64,000 bases of DNA from Thozetella sp. PMI_491. Its lineage: Eukaryota > Ascomycota > Sordariomycetes > Chaetosphaeriales > Chaetosphaeriaceae. Both the position numbers and the translations under genes were made by a program. The notes below the pieces were generated by a model. That model did no database searches. It was not told where the DNA came from and saw only the letters and a program-made list of their open reading frames with translations. Shown here one piece after another: positions 1-11,064 of the stretch. The stretch spans positions 1,248,594 to 1,312,593 of the forward strand of contig MU270021.1 of assembly GCA_021432635.1 (NCBI GenBank). The letters run 5' to 3'. The first letter of the stretch is position 1. Every line of letters begins with the position of its first letter.

Positions 1-997
1 GATCGGCGGCGGCGTGTCCTCATGGAGGTATATGTACTACTTCGCCGGCTCCATCACCATCCTCTGGGGACTAGTGCTTTACTTTGTCCTCCCGTCGGAC
101 CCCATCCGCGCCAAGGGATTCAACGAGCGAGAGCGCTACATCTTGGTAGCCCGTCTGCAGAGCAACAACTCGGGCGTCCGCAACACGCACTTCAAGTCAA
201 GCCAGGTCAAGGAGTTGGTACTGGACATCAAGTTCTGGCTCGTCTTCTCGGTTGCCTTCCTCGGCATGATTGCCAACGGCCCCATCTCGGCGTTCGTTCC
301 TATCATTATCTCTGGCTTCGGCTTCAGCACTTTGAACTCGCTGCTGCTCCTGATCCCCGCCGGTTTCTACGGCGGCAGCATCATGCTGATTCTCTCGTTC
401 CTGGCCTACAGGCTGCCCAACGCCCGTGCCTACCTTATCTTTGGCGCGCAGATGGGCACCACGCTGGCTGCCCTGCTGCTCTGGCGGCTGCCTCTCGATG
501 CCCGCGGCGCTCTTCTGTTCGCCACGGCCATCATGCCTTCCCTCGGAGGCGGCTATGCCGTGCTCATGGGTCTGCAGATCGCCAACACGGCAGGATACAC
601 AAAGCGCTCCATCGCCTCTTCGGGCCTCTACATCGGCTACTGTCTTGGTAGGCACTCTCAAGTTCTTGAAATCGAAGCACTATGCTAACCGCCCGGATAG
701 GAAACTTTGTCGGCCCACTTGCGTTCAAATCGCAGGATGCCCCTCGCTACGCACCTGGATTCATCGTCGTGCTCATCACTTCGATCATCGCGGGCCTGCT
801 CATTCTTGCCTACCGATTTGTGTGCGTGTGGCAGAACCGGAGCCGCGACAAGGCCGGCATCATGGAGGGCTATGACCATGCGTACGAGGATGACTCCACC
901 GACATGACGGTAATTCTACCCCTTAATCTCCACTGAAGAATTTTTTTCCAGCTGACAGATATCTCCTCAGAATCCGCAATTCCGGTATATCCTCTAG
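1..997 (+). CDS. MFS transporter, allantoate permease (Dal5-like) family, 5' truncated
   Basis: C-terminal 293 residues of a plasma-membrane proton-coupled carrier of the anion:cation symporter (ACS) family; the first half lies outside the window and the frame is open from base 2. Exons are <1..647, 701..909 and 971..997. The introns (53 and 61 nt) have GT/AG ends and CTAAC or CTGAC branch sites. Family-typical segments are SSWRYMYYFAGSITILWG near the start, VRNTHFK, the helix FWLVFSVAFLGMIANGP, and NFVGPLAFKSQDAPRY right after the first intron. The 9-codon last exon gives the usual ending NPQFRYIL; without the second splice the protein would run into an unrelated tail. Members take up allantoate, nicotinate, pantothenate, dipeptides or aromatic acids, so the substrate cannot be told. 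It lies 1.6 kb upstream of a regulator and near BVMO and SDR genes, which makes substrate uptake for that module plausible. Confidence 0.9.
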
Positions 998-2583
998 TTA
1001 TCAGCGTTCGCCGTCGTGCTTTGCAATGCCTAGGGCTTTGTGCGACAATTGTGGTTACACTTAGATCGCGGTGCCTTGTAGATCGTAAATAGATCATCTA
1101 CCGACACTAGACTACGGTGTTGAATTTACTGGAATATTCATACGTGCATTGCAGCATCTTGTGTAGAAAATGAGTCAACTCTGATGCTCCCAATTCTTCG
1201 CTACGGATGCTTGCTGTGCTAGAGAACCCGACTTGCTTCGTCCTCCGTCAGCCGTATCACTACATGCACTCTAGACGCTTACAGGCACCAAAAACAATAG
1301 CCTGGTAGCCAAGCTTCCGGAATCGCTGGCTCAGAAGTTATCTCCTATGCCTCGAGATTTGGTCTACGCGGGTCCAATGCATCCGGGGCCCAAGGCACTA
1401 AATTAGGTATGCATTAGTCTCGCCGAGAGCATGTGGCCTGCTTCGGTACCGGCGGCTACTTGGGATCATAATTGGTTAGAATGCGCGTTATCACAGGGTA
1501 GCAACCCGGACGCTCGGGACAGTTACGTAGCCCTCGTACGTGCAAAGCTGTAGATCTCTTGATCTCCTCTTGGGCAGCATCCATGAACAATGGAAACCGA
1601 TCCCCTTGCCAGGACTATGCTCAAACCAGATCGAGTCTTTAGATGATGTTGAGTATCAGGCGTCATGGGTCGTGAAAAGATAAGATCTCGGTTGCGATGA
1701 GGCATGCGAGTCCAGGGTCATGAAGACATTCTTAAATAGAAGAGCTATTACGTATTTAGTGGGCTAACAATGGAAAACACATTATGTCCCGATATGCATT
1801 ACAAACAAGGTTTTGTTTATGCGATGCATATTGTGATGGTATAAGGGGAGGAAGGGAAGCAGGGGGAAAGGTGACTACACCCCAACGAATAGGAAGCTGC
1901 GAGGATAGAATGCCAAGGGGCCTAGGTATGGAATGTATTTAACTGTATATTTTTTTTCTCTTCCCTTCTCTACTGGAAGGGGGCTATCGGACGGTGGGTA
2001 ATATCCAGAGGGAGGGCTAGGAAGCCCTGTGCCGACGTGTCCAGCACTGCGCACGCCACTACATGTGCCACAACGCTATGGGGGGCTGGCGACGGCTCAT
2101 GGAAGACTCAGGACTATCGTATTTAGTGCAATATTGAAAAGACCTTGCTCCAATGAACGGGTAGGGTAGGCATAAATCGAGTTGGTAGCAAATTAGGCGC
2201 CTGGGGCTAGTCATGTGAAAGGGTTGTGGGAGTCCGGCCCCCTTTCTAGGTCACAGGACAAGGGTCCAGAGGCTTCTCCATGGCCGACCCCCTACCCCGC
2301 AGCAGAGACGCTGGTTTCTGGACGCTACGGTCTTGGCGGGTCTGGGGATCCGATTTCTCCCCCGCATCTCCCCCCAGCTGCCCATTGCGTGCCAGCCAGA
2401 TTTGCCTCAAAGTCTAGTGCCGTGGTTCCCTTTCTCCGTTCCCACCCGCTCGCCTCCGCTTCCATTGTCCACACCCCGCAACCACCCATCGCAAGGGACG
2501 ACGTCTACCGCATCCGGCCTACCACTCTCGCACCCAACCCGGCCGCCGGGCAGCATGCGAGCCCAACCCTGCGTCGCCACACC
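998..2583. other. intergenic region upstream of the Zn2Cys6 regulator
   Basis: No gene was recognised in this 1.6-kb stretch. A reading frame in phase with the regulator opens at 2215, but the 123 residues before the chosen start are Pro/Ser-rich with no domain, so 2215-2583 is read as probable 5' leader. Pyrimidine runs near 1950-1970 could be promoter elements. Confidence 0.5.
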
Positions 2584-4572
2584 ATGACCGAGATGATGGG
2601 TGAGTGGCTGCACTTCGACAGCCGGCAGCCCAAGCGGAAGCGCGCCGAGCTCGTCTGCTCGGCGTGCCATGCGAAGAAAGTTAAATGCGACCTCAAGAGC
2701 CGCCGCGACCAGGGCCACGGCATCTGCTCCAACTGCCACACCGCCGGCCGCGAGTGCCAGGTGCGCCCGTCCAAGCGGAGGAAGCACCCGCACCCGGACG
2801 CGTCGGTGGTGTCGGTCGGCGGCCACCCGGCCTCGCCGTCGTCGGCCGACGACACACGCGCTGAGGTGGGCTCCGTGGGGGGTGCGCCGCTCCCCTCAAC
2901 ACCAGCGGTCCCGCCACCGCCCTACACCAACCACCACACCCTCAGCCCGCAGTCGCAGCGGACGACAGAGCTGCTCACCGGGGCGCCTACCGGGCGCAGC
3001 AACAACAGCGATGTCGACACCGGCTTCCTGCAGGTGTACGGCCCCGAGAACACCTTCGATGCAGAGCAACAGGAGCTGGAGGTGGCCATGGAGCAGGGTT
3101 ACGCACGCTCGGACGCGCAGCAGCAGGAGCTCCAGCAGATCTTCGCCGAAACCTATTTCGAGTACTGCTACGCCTGGTGCCCGGTGCTCGACCCCGACCG
3201 GCTTCCCCAGGACGCGCTGCGCTCTCCTTTGCTCGCCAACGCGCTGGCGCTGGCGGGTAGCCACATCCGGCCGCCACTGCTCCCTCACGAAGGCCCCGCT
3301 GCCTATTACAAGCGGGCGACGTCCCTCTTCTACAACGACGCCGAGGCTGACGGCGTCACAACGCTACAGGCCATCTCGCTCTTCTACTGGTGGGCGCCGC
3401 GCGCCGTGACCATCGCGCGCCGGCACTCGTCGTGGTGGTGGACGTCGGTGCTGATCCGCCACGCCCAGCAGATGAACTTCCACCGCGAGCCTGGCCCGAA
3501 TTACCCGCTGCGGGACGCGCTGGACCTGGGACTCCGCCGCCGCATCTGGTGGACCGCCTTCGCACGGGAGCGCCTCACAGCCCTGTGCCAGAGCAAGCCG
3601 TGCGTCATCGACCCGACCGACTGCAACATCCAGGAGCCCACGCTGGCTGACTTCCCTCCCGACCCGCGCCTGCAACGGAAAGGCGAGGTCTTCATATACT
3701 GGGTGCGTCTCTGTGCCATCATGGGACGGGCCGCCAAGAGTCTTTCCCGCCTAGGCTCTGGTACGTCAGCGTCCCAGTCGCTCCCCGTCGAGCTGCGCCA
3801 GGAGCTCGTTGACTGGGTGCAGTCACTGCCCCCGCATCTCCAGCTACCCATCGGCTCGGCGCGCACCGATGCCTTCGACCGGGACGTCCACCAACTCTTC
3901 CTCCCATATCTCACCACCATCATCATCCTCTACCTTCGCCGATCCTCTCATCACCTGCCCCAGGCTCTTCCCCCGGCTGTGCTGGCGGCCTCGTGCATCG
4001 TCCGCATCCTCAAGGACATCCTATCGCGCGGCGACGCCCGCTTCCTGATGGCCATCACCTGCTGGTACAGTGGCACCGCCTTCATCGCCTTGCTAGAGGC
4101 CTGTAGGGTCGATACCCTAGCCAAGGACGCCAATGAGGGACTCGACGTCCTGACGAGAGCAGTAGAGCAGCTCCAGAAGATGTGGGGCTCGGCAAACGTC
4201 ATTCGGCAGGGCTTCACGCGCCTCCGACAGTCCAGCAGCTTCGCCACGAGCGTCCCCGCCAAGGCAGGCGTGCTCGAGGCCGATCTCTCGGCTCACGGCC
4301 CGGACGTGCGGGCGGCCCAGACAGATCCCCAGTCCGATTCGTCAGTGGAGTTCGACTGGACTCTGCTCTTCCCTTTCGTGACGCCCGCTACCGGCGGTAT
4401 CGCGGAGGCGCTGCTCCCGGGCACAGAGCCAGGGAGGGCGACGCGCTTTCCCACACCCGAGAACTTCATGTTCGACGAGGCCATGCTCAACGATTACCAC
4501 GGCCTTCTAGAGCCGTTCCAGTTCGGGGAGTACAATACCATGGGATTCGATGATATAGGGCCAATAGGGTGA
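2584..4572 (+). CDS. Zn2Cys6 fungal transcription factor
   Basis: Intronless, 662 residues. The binuclear zinc cluster uses Cys25, 28, 35, 48, 51 and 58 (CX2CX6CX12CX2CX6C), flanked by basic stretches KRKR (17-20) and SKRRK that suit DNA contact and nuclear import. The 12-residue gap between the third and fourth cysteine is at the long end for the class. The middle of the protein matches the fungal-specific regulatory domain (PF04082 type), with YFEYCYAWCPVLDP, LQAISLFYWWAP and RRRIWWTAFARER. The start at MTEMMGEW was chosen because it lies just before the zinc cluster; an in-frame ATG at 2215 would add 123 low-complexity residues. Two AATAAA signals follow the stop. It lies tail-to-tail with BVMO1 (314 bp between stops), so it is the obvious candidate pathway regulator for the BVMO1/SDR pair, but its targets are not shown by sequence. 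Confidence 0.92.
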   Translation: MTEMMGEWLHFDSRQPKRKRAELVCSACHAKKVKCDLKSRRDQGHGICSNCHTAGRECQVRPSKRRKHPHPDASVVSVGGHPASPSSADDTRAEVGSVGGAPLPSTPAVPPPPYTNHHTLSPQSQRTTELLTGAPTGRSNNSDVDTGFLQVYGPENTFDAEQQELEVAMEQGYARSDAQQQELQQIFAETYFEYCYAWCPVLDPDRLPQDALRSPLLANALALAGSHIRPPLLPHEGPAAYYKRATSLFYNDAEADGVTTLQAISLFYWWAPRAVTIARRHSSWWWTSVLIRHAQQMNFHREPGPNYPLRDALDLGLRRRIWWTAFARERLTALCQSKPCVIDPTDCNIQEPTLADFPPDPRLQRKGEVFIYWVRLCAIMGRAAKSLSRLGSGTSASQSLPVELRQELVDWVQSLPPHLQLPIGSARTDAFDRDVHQLFLPYLTTIIILYLRRSSHHLPQALPPAVLAASCIVRILKDILSRGDARFLMAITCWYSGTAFIALLEACRVDTLAKDANEGLDVLTRAVEQLQKMWGSANVIRQGFTRLRQSSSFATSVPAKAGVLEADLSAHGPDVRAAQTDPQSDSSVEFDWTLLFPFVTPATGGIAEALLPGTEPGRATRFPTPENFMFDEAMLNDYHGLLEPFQFGEYNTMGFDDIGPIG

Positions 4573-4886
4573 GCTACGACTCCAAAGGAATAAAAGATAA
4601 TAAAAAGAAGGAGCTCCCGTTGGGGAGAGAAAAATTAACCGCCATATACGGCTTTAGGGCAAGAGGAAACGGTCTCCCACGAGACGCTGCAGAAGCCATA
4701 GGTCACAGCGAAATTTGTTAGATAGTCACTGCCTTGTATGCATAAGCAAGAGAACCGAAGCGCTGTCATTCGTGTCATCGCTACCGAAGTAGCAGTATAA
4801 GTAAGATATCTAATCTCGCGCCGCGCCGTCTTCCGTGCGCCTGGGTAGTGCTATACATCTCCAACCACGAGCCCCTCCTCCTCCTC
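4573..4886. other. convergent 3' intergenic region
   Basis: A 314-bp stretch between the stops of the convergent regulator and BVMO1 genes. Apart from the polyadenylation hexamers nothing was recognised. Confidence 0.5.
4589..4604 (+). terminator. polyadenylation signals of the Zn2Cys6 gene
   Basis: Two AATAAA hexamers (4589-4594 and 4599-4604) lie 17 and 27 nt after the stop, a normal position for a fungal 3' end. Confidence 0.55.
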
Positions 4887-6873
4887 CTACTGCTGCAGCT
4901 TTTCCGCCACCTCGACATACCATGACAGGTCGCTCTTCTCGTCCATCTCGAACGCCGTGAAGCCGTTGCCCATGAAACGGAACGGGTTGGCTGTGTTATA
5001 CGTGATCTCAAAGTCCTCGGTACGGAGGTCGGCCATCATGCGCTGGAACAGGTGGGCGCTGCCGCCGAACAGCGCCGTCACGCGGCCGTTGACGGTGCCG
5101 CGCTTGTACCAGCTGCTGCAGCTGCCGGTCCACACCAGCGTCTTGTGCACCTCGTCGCCGTACTTGATGAAGGCGTCGGCGACCGCTTTCTTGGGGTGCA
5201 CGTACTTGATGTCCTCGGTGGCCATCTTCTTGATCCACTTGACGAAGTAGTCGCCCGTCCAGTTCAGTGACTCGACGAGCGAGCCGTGGCCGCCGAGGCA
5301 GTTGGGGCCCATCATCATGAAGTAGTTGGGGTACGACGGCACGGCGACGGAGAGGTACGACTCGGGGTCCTCAGCCCACTCAGTGCGGAGGTCTGTGGTC
5401 TTATCCAGCCCGACGATAGGATACCTGGGGCGATGCGACACGTCGAAGCCGGTCGCGCACACGACTAGATGCGTCCACGGTTAGCTCTCTGTTCCTCTGC
5501 CTCGGCGCGCCCCGGGAAGTTTTCTTGCGGGGATTACTTACTGACATCGCACTCGTACGTCTTGCCGTCGGCCGTGTGCACGGCGTTCTCACTCACGCTC
5601 GTGATGGGGCTGTTGGTGAGATGGCAGTTGGGCCTAAGGAACGACTCGAGGTAGCCGGGGCCGGGGGTGATGCGGCGGCAACCGAGCTCGTACTTGGGGA
5701 TGAGCTTCTCGCACAGCTCGGGGTCGTGGTTCAGCTTCTCGGCCATCTGCTGCGTAGCCAACCGCGCGCCTTCCGCGTTGTTGGCGCCCTTGAGGAAGAT
5801 GTAGAAGGACTTGTTGGTACGCGAGATAATCCCCTTGCGGTGCGCCAAGTGCTGCTCTGGGTCTTGGAACTTCTTCTTCTCCTCCTCGGTGTACTCGGGA
5901 TTCGGGTCATCGAACTCGCGGCCCAGGTGCTTGGAGGGCGGCGCGCGGTAGTAGACCCATGACGGCCCGCGGATGAAGTTCATGACATCGGTGCCGGGGA
6001 GCTTGGCCATCTGGGGCACGATCTGGATACCTGACGAGCCATTGCCGATGACGGCGATGCGCTTGTTGGAGTAGTCGTAGTTGTGGTCCCACCGCGCCGA
6101 GTGCGTGATGTGGCCCTTGAACTTATCCTTGAGGCCCGGGATACTGGGCCAGTTCTCGTGCACCAGCACGCCCTGGCCCGAGATGAGCACGTGGCAGTAC
6201 TCGTCGCGCCGCTTGCCCTCGTGCTCCACCGTCACCTTCCACTGGCCAAGCTCCTCCTGCCAGTCGGCGCCCACTACGCGCGTGTTGAGCTGGATGTCCC
6301 GATCCAATCCCCACTTCTTGACTGTCGCCTTCATGTAGCCGAGAATGTCCGCCCCGCTGGCGTAGAAGCGCTTCCAATCGGGATTGGGGTCGAAGGGGAA
6401 GGCCTTCGTCCGATCGATGTCAGTGTCTTGGCTCGCCCCCCTTAAGGTCTTGCGCGCGCATGATTAGGAAGCCTTACATAGATGTGTGCCGGCACGTCGC
6501 ATTGGACGCCGGGGTAGTTGTTCACGAGCCAGGTACCACCAACATCGCTGAGGGCCTCAAAGATGGTGTGTTCTACAATCTCCTTCATCTCAGGGAAGCG
6601 GTGCTGGAACTTGTGGGCCATGAGCAGACCCGAGAAGCCGGCGCCGATCGTAAAGACCTTCAATTTCTTTGGTGTGTAGGCATACTGCTGGCTGAGCTTG
6701 AACGGGTCGACGGCTGTGGTGCCGTTTGGAACAACGATCTGCGGCATGCCGTTGACCCCGCGGGCCACCTCTGGAAGCTCCGTCGCCTCCATACGAGGTA
6801 CCTCGGCGTCAGTAGGCGGGGAGGCGATGGCCGCCGCTAAAGGTGTTTCCTCAAACGCAGTCATGTTGCCCAA
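4887..6873 (-). CDS. Baeyer-Villiger monooxygenase 1 (FAD/NADPH flavoprotein)
   Basis: Class B flavin monooxygenase of 611 residues that would insert an oxygen atom next to a ketone carbonyl to give an ester or lactone. Exons in transcription order are 6873..6478, 6403..5542 and 5464..4887; the introns of 74 and 77 nt have CTGAC and CTAAC branch sites. The FAD Rossmann motif GAGFSG is at 77-82 and is followed by VGGTWLVNNYPGVQCDVPAH. The BVMO fingerprint FKGHITHSARWD starts at 227, and the NADPH-binding GNGSSG follows. The second splice restores VICATGFDVS, a conserved C-terminal element of the family. Overall form resembles fungal cyclohexanone-monooxygenase-like and sterigmatocystin StcW-like enzymes; the substrate is not predictable. 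An internal ATG at 6864 is an alternative start. It is divergent from the SDR gene over an 824-bp shared promoter. Confidence 0.93.
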
Positions 6874-7697
6874 CGGTTCGCAAGATGCAAAGGTCTGGTA
6901 GTGCTTATGTGGTTACTGCCAGGTTGAGCACTCTCGATGGTTGTTGGGGAGGTGGAAGGGGGGGTATCTTGTGCTGACTTGAGATGTTAGCGAAGGGCGG
7001 CTTGGTCGTCTCTTGCACAATATAAGGTAAACGTTTTGCAAGTTCCGAAAGAGGGAACAACAGGCCGCGGGGGAACTCCCCCTCGGCCATCGAATCAGGT
7101 GATCATCGGTCCATCCGACAATGCTCTTCCCATTCACCCATGGAGGCGTGCTGGCTCAGCCGAGCATCCCTCCTTCATTGCCGGGACCAGAACGGGACAG
7201 CCTCCCCTCCGTGGGGTAGCTAGCGTAGGCTATCTTGCCGAAAGGACGGCGTTGGTCTGGACTCTCCAACTATTTTTATACGGCTATCCGAAAACGGATT
7301 GCCGCCGAGCTGCTCCGCACCGCCCCGCCCCAGCCCAAGCCTAGAACCCCAGACGAGCCCCGCATCGAGAGGAGCTGGAGAAGTTTGCCGATGAGGGGTC
7401 GGCATAGCTCCTTCACGAGCGGCAGAACCAGGTCTGGGATAGCCCTCTGCTCGACGTGTCGACGGAAGTCGGATACCCGGGAAACGAGATGCCCGTAGTG
7501 AGCTGATATTTGCGTCCCTGTGCTATCCTTGCCTTCACGTAAACCTAGATCTATCTGTTCCTATCGGCCCATTCCTACCTGTATCTACCTGCGCCTTATT
7601 TCCCCTCCCGAACTCCAGGACAACACCTAAACGTTCAGGTATACACTAGATCTTCTCAGCCCCTCTCTCTGATCTGTCCTTTGGAGTAGCTACGACA
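6874..7697. promoter_or_regulatory. bidirectional promoter between BVMO1 and SDR
   Basis: This 824-bp interval separates the two divergent start codons. At its centre, 7281-7297, the triplets CGG, CCG and CGG are each separated by exactly 4 bp, giving overlapping inverted and everted repeats; the inner palindrome is ATCCG-AAAA-CGGAT (7286-7299). Zn2Cys6 proteins commonly bind paired CGG/CCG triplets. A CCTCGG hexamer, the core of FarA/CTF1-type sites, is at 7081-7086. Function is inferred from position and motif only. Confidence 0.5.
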
Positions 7698-8861
7698 ATG
7701 TCTCTCCCACGTTACCAATACACCGGTCCCATAGACCACACAGTGGTGCCAGACCGCACCAAGGTGCAAGGCAAGTCGGTCATTGTCACAGGTGGCGCCA
7801 ATGGCATGGGTGAGACGATGGTGCGCGACTTCGTAGCCGCGGGAGCGTATGTAACCTTCGGCGACGTCAACGAGCGCGGGAAAGACATTGAGAAGGAGCT
7901 CAACGATGCCAACGGCAAAGAGGTGTGCACGTTTGTCAAGGTCGACATTCGCAACTGGGACCAGCAGAAGGCCATGTTTGATACGGCCAAGAGCAGGAGC
8001 CCGCACAACTCGGTCGATATCGTCATTGCAAACGCAGGCATCAGTCGTAGCTCAGGGGACAGCCTGTGGAACTTGGACGGTATGTCATGTCCTATTGTGC
8101 CCCGTATGCTTGCCACCGGATCTCCTGCTGACTGTCACTAGATCCCAAGGGAGAGCCGACAAAGCCCGATCTCAACATCATTAGAGTCAACATCGACGGC
8201 TCACTCTATACCTGGAAGCTAGCCGTACACTACTTCAGGCAACAGCCCGACGTGCCAGAGCGAGACCGATGCTTTATCTTCACCGGAAGCATGGTGGCAT
8301 GGATCGACTCACCGGTAAGTTTTTTTTCGCACGCTACTTACTCTTCTATCGACTTCCTCTTTCTAATTCAAACACTCTACAGGGGAACTGGGAGTACACA
8401 GCCACCAAGTACGCGCTCCGCGGATTCATGCGTACTGCCAGACGCTCCAGTTTTGAGCAGGGAATTCGCATCAACTATGTGGCCCCTTGCTGGATCAAGA
8501 GCGCCATCCGCACGGCCGAGTACGAAAAGTGGCTGCTTGACCGGGGCATTGAGTTTGGCGAGCAGGCCGACTGCGCCGGCTGCATGATGAGGATAGCGGC
8601 TGACAAGTCGATCAACGGTAGGCCTCCCAACCTCATCCCGCGCACGCCCGATAACTAGGCTGCAGAACTAACTACATGGCAGGCAAATCGCTCATGATCA
8701 CCCCGCGCTCGATCGCCAAGGAGGGCTTCATGGACGTGGACAGGGACGACTACAAGGACATCCCCGAGGATGAGTACTTCAAGAAGGTACAGGCGTCGCA
8801 GCTCGTCATCATCGAGGACAAGTGGCTCGACGATTATAAAGTCCGGGTATACAAAGATTAA
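7698..8861 (+). CDS. short-chain dehydrogenase/reductase (classical SDR)
   Basis: NAD(P)-dependent alcohol/ketone oxidoreductase of 322 residues. Exons are 7698..8079, 8142..8314, 8383..8617 and 8683..8861; the introns are 62-68 nt. The cofactor motif TGGANGMG is at 31-38 and the structural motif IANAG follows. The catalytic triad reads Ser177 (in FTGSMVAW), Tyr190 and Lys194 (YTATK), with the usual 13-residue Ser-Tyr spacing formed only after splicing. The C-terminal extension (KSLMITPRS to the end) resembles fungal 15-hydroxyprostaglandin-dehydrogenase-like proteins. It is divergent from BVMO1 and shares its promoter. An SDR that oxidises a secondary alcohol to the ketone used by the BVMO is a standard pairing, but this is inference. 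Confidence 0.93.
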
Positions 8862-11064
8862 GCAGTGAGAGCGACTCGCCAGCTCACCTCACGTAGTTTC
8901 AGACGACTCTTGTATTAGATAGACAGAGGACAAGAGGCTGTTGTCACTTCCCATGATAAGTGACCTTCCAGGCGAGCCATCATCTAGGGGTTCGCGAGGC
9001 CTTCACAGCATAGGCTCATGATTGCTGGCATATTCAATGGGCAGTGTGTCACATAGCGTCATTAAATTCGTTAAACCTAGGTTCACATTACGTACCTACC
9101 AGCCATCAGCATCCCGGCAGGGGGTAAAAAGTGCTCTTGTCAGTGTTTTGCGATGTCAAAGGTCTCAACTAAGATCTGGTAAGAAGCCAGTTGAGTACCT
9201 AGCCTAGGCCAACTAGGTTTAAGTGCTAATTGAGCCCGAGGAACTATTCAGGTATTTGATTTCGAGGGGAAGTACAGTAAATTCCGAAATGGAAGCAATT
9301 ATTAGCGCCTCGAGTGTTTAGTAGAAAGCGTTAGAATTCAAGAAATATGGTAGAGAGCTTCTAGCTAGAGAAAACGGGTAGAGTAAAGCTCCCCATTTTA
9401 CAGAATACTGCCGCTAACTAGGCATCGTACCCTGTAACTATATGTGCGTTAGTCCTCCCATTCAGTTTTATTTCTTTCGAAATCCTGATCCACAAGAGGC
9501 GATTGCTTCATTGGTACTCCAGAGCTAGCGCGACATATTAGCAGCCAAGTAGAATCCTGCACAGTCCGCGAAGACTTCGTTGCAATTCTTCACTCATCTG
9601 GGGATCCTCGTAAACAAAGTAGCTCGCAAGGCCAAATTCTAGTATGGGGGCAAATTGTGGCTAGCAAATGCCTCACTTATGCGGAAACATTTCCTATATG
9701 GGATACTAAACGATCACCTAGCCTAGGCGCAATTGACGACCAGGCAAGCTTAGATACTCGGTAGACAAACGGAGAAGAATCGCCCAATGTGTTTCCCCCC
9801 GCAGATGACGCAGGCTCGTATCGACCTGCCGACGGGTGGCCGAGTCGATTGCCCCATGAAGCCGGCCGGGGCCACATCCGCCCCCCACCCTGCCCCTGCG
9901 CCCACGATCCTTTGCACGACGGTACCAAACGGACACTGATAATCCAGGTTGAAGCACAGCGCTTTGGGTCCTCCTCTGAACCACGGCTAAAGGGCTTTCG
10001 CGAGGGCGCAGGCTGTCCTGATGAATGAAAGATTACGCATCCTAGCAGGTACTATCTTGTACATTCGCTTTCGTGTGGGGTGGGCCGCCCTTGTCCTATC
10101 GATCTGTTCTAGCTCTTCTGCTATGAGTACCTGGCTGTCCTCACAAGCTTCCCCGCTCTTCTTCGTGTCGCAATGAGCGGCCCCCGGGCCGAGGCCCGTG
10201 TTTCGCTTACTTATTATAGGTACCTACCTACTCGGTCATTCGGTCCGTACGCTCGCAGTTTTCGAATCTTGGCTGCAGCCTATAAGTGTCGCAAGTCGCT
10301 CGCTACCACGCCGATCAGTCTTGTCGCTTGCAGCCACGTAGCTTCTTTGTGCGGCTCAAGGTAGTAGGATACCCAGCAGTTCCAGTTTTCGCAGTCGCGT
10401 GTCTGGGTGGAGCAGCACCAACCACCAGTTCGACGGGTTATCATGTGATAAACCCCCCCTTTTCCATACATGGCGGGATGCACACACGGTCCTCCTGTTG
10501 AGGAATATGGTCTAAGGGCAGCTTACCGCCCACTATTCGCGATACCTTGCCTACTTGGGCTTTCTTTTCTCGATGCGGCTCCCAATCATGTCTGACGCGT
10601 GGGCCGTGGCACAGGGAACGAGTGGAGTTCGGCGAAGGATCCCAAAATGACGGACTTGGCGGTCACAAACCACTGCCTCTCTCCGTCGGACAAGGGGAGG
10701 GGGGTTTTTTTCCCTCTTCTTTTTAAAGTTTGCCAAACGTAATGCCGCCCCGCCAAGCCCTTCGTCCTTCCTCAGCCCTCTTGTGAAGCGACATTTCTTC
10801 TAGACGCCTTGCGCCGAAACAGACGCCGTACCGTTGACGTTCAGCCTCAGCTGCTGTGGGGTCTAGATCGCCCTGCACTGCAGCACTGACTTGCAGTAGG
10901 GGGGACACCCCGGCTTGCCCAATCTGTCGTTGTGCGCGCACGAACTGGGATAACAGGGAGGGTGTGGCGTCAACGCCGCCATCGCCTCGCCACGGCTTTC
11001 CATACAGGTTGAACAGGCTAGTGCGCCCCGGCTTTCAGCTGGGCAGCTGAGCCTGCGACCCCAA
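8862..11064. other. gene-free stretch downstream of SDR
   Basis: About 2.2 kb with no convincing coding signal. Open frames are short, overlap on both strands and lack domains. The sequence is rich in CTAG, TAGG and CCTA words. The last 500 bp presumably hold the promoter of the Clr5-domain gene. No transposon ends or RNA genes were recognised. Confidence 0.5.

Noticed and set aside
2215-2583. 123-residue N-terminal extension of the Zn2Cys6 protein
   Set aside because: Low-complexity, Pro/Ser-rich and domain-free; the zinc cluster begins 24 residues after the downstream Met at 2584. Kept only as an alternative.
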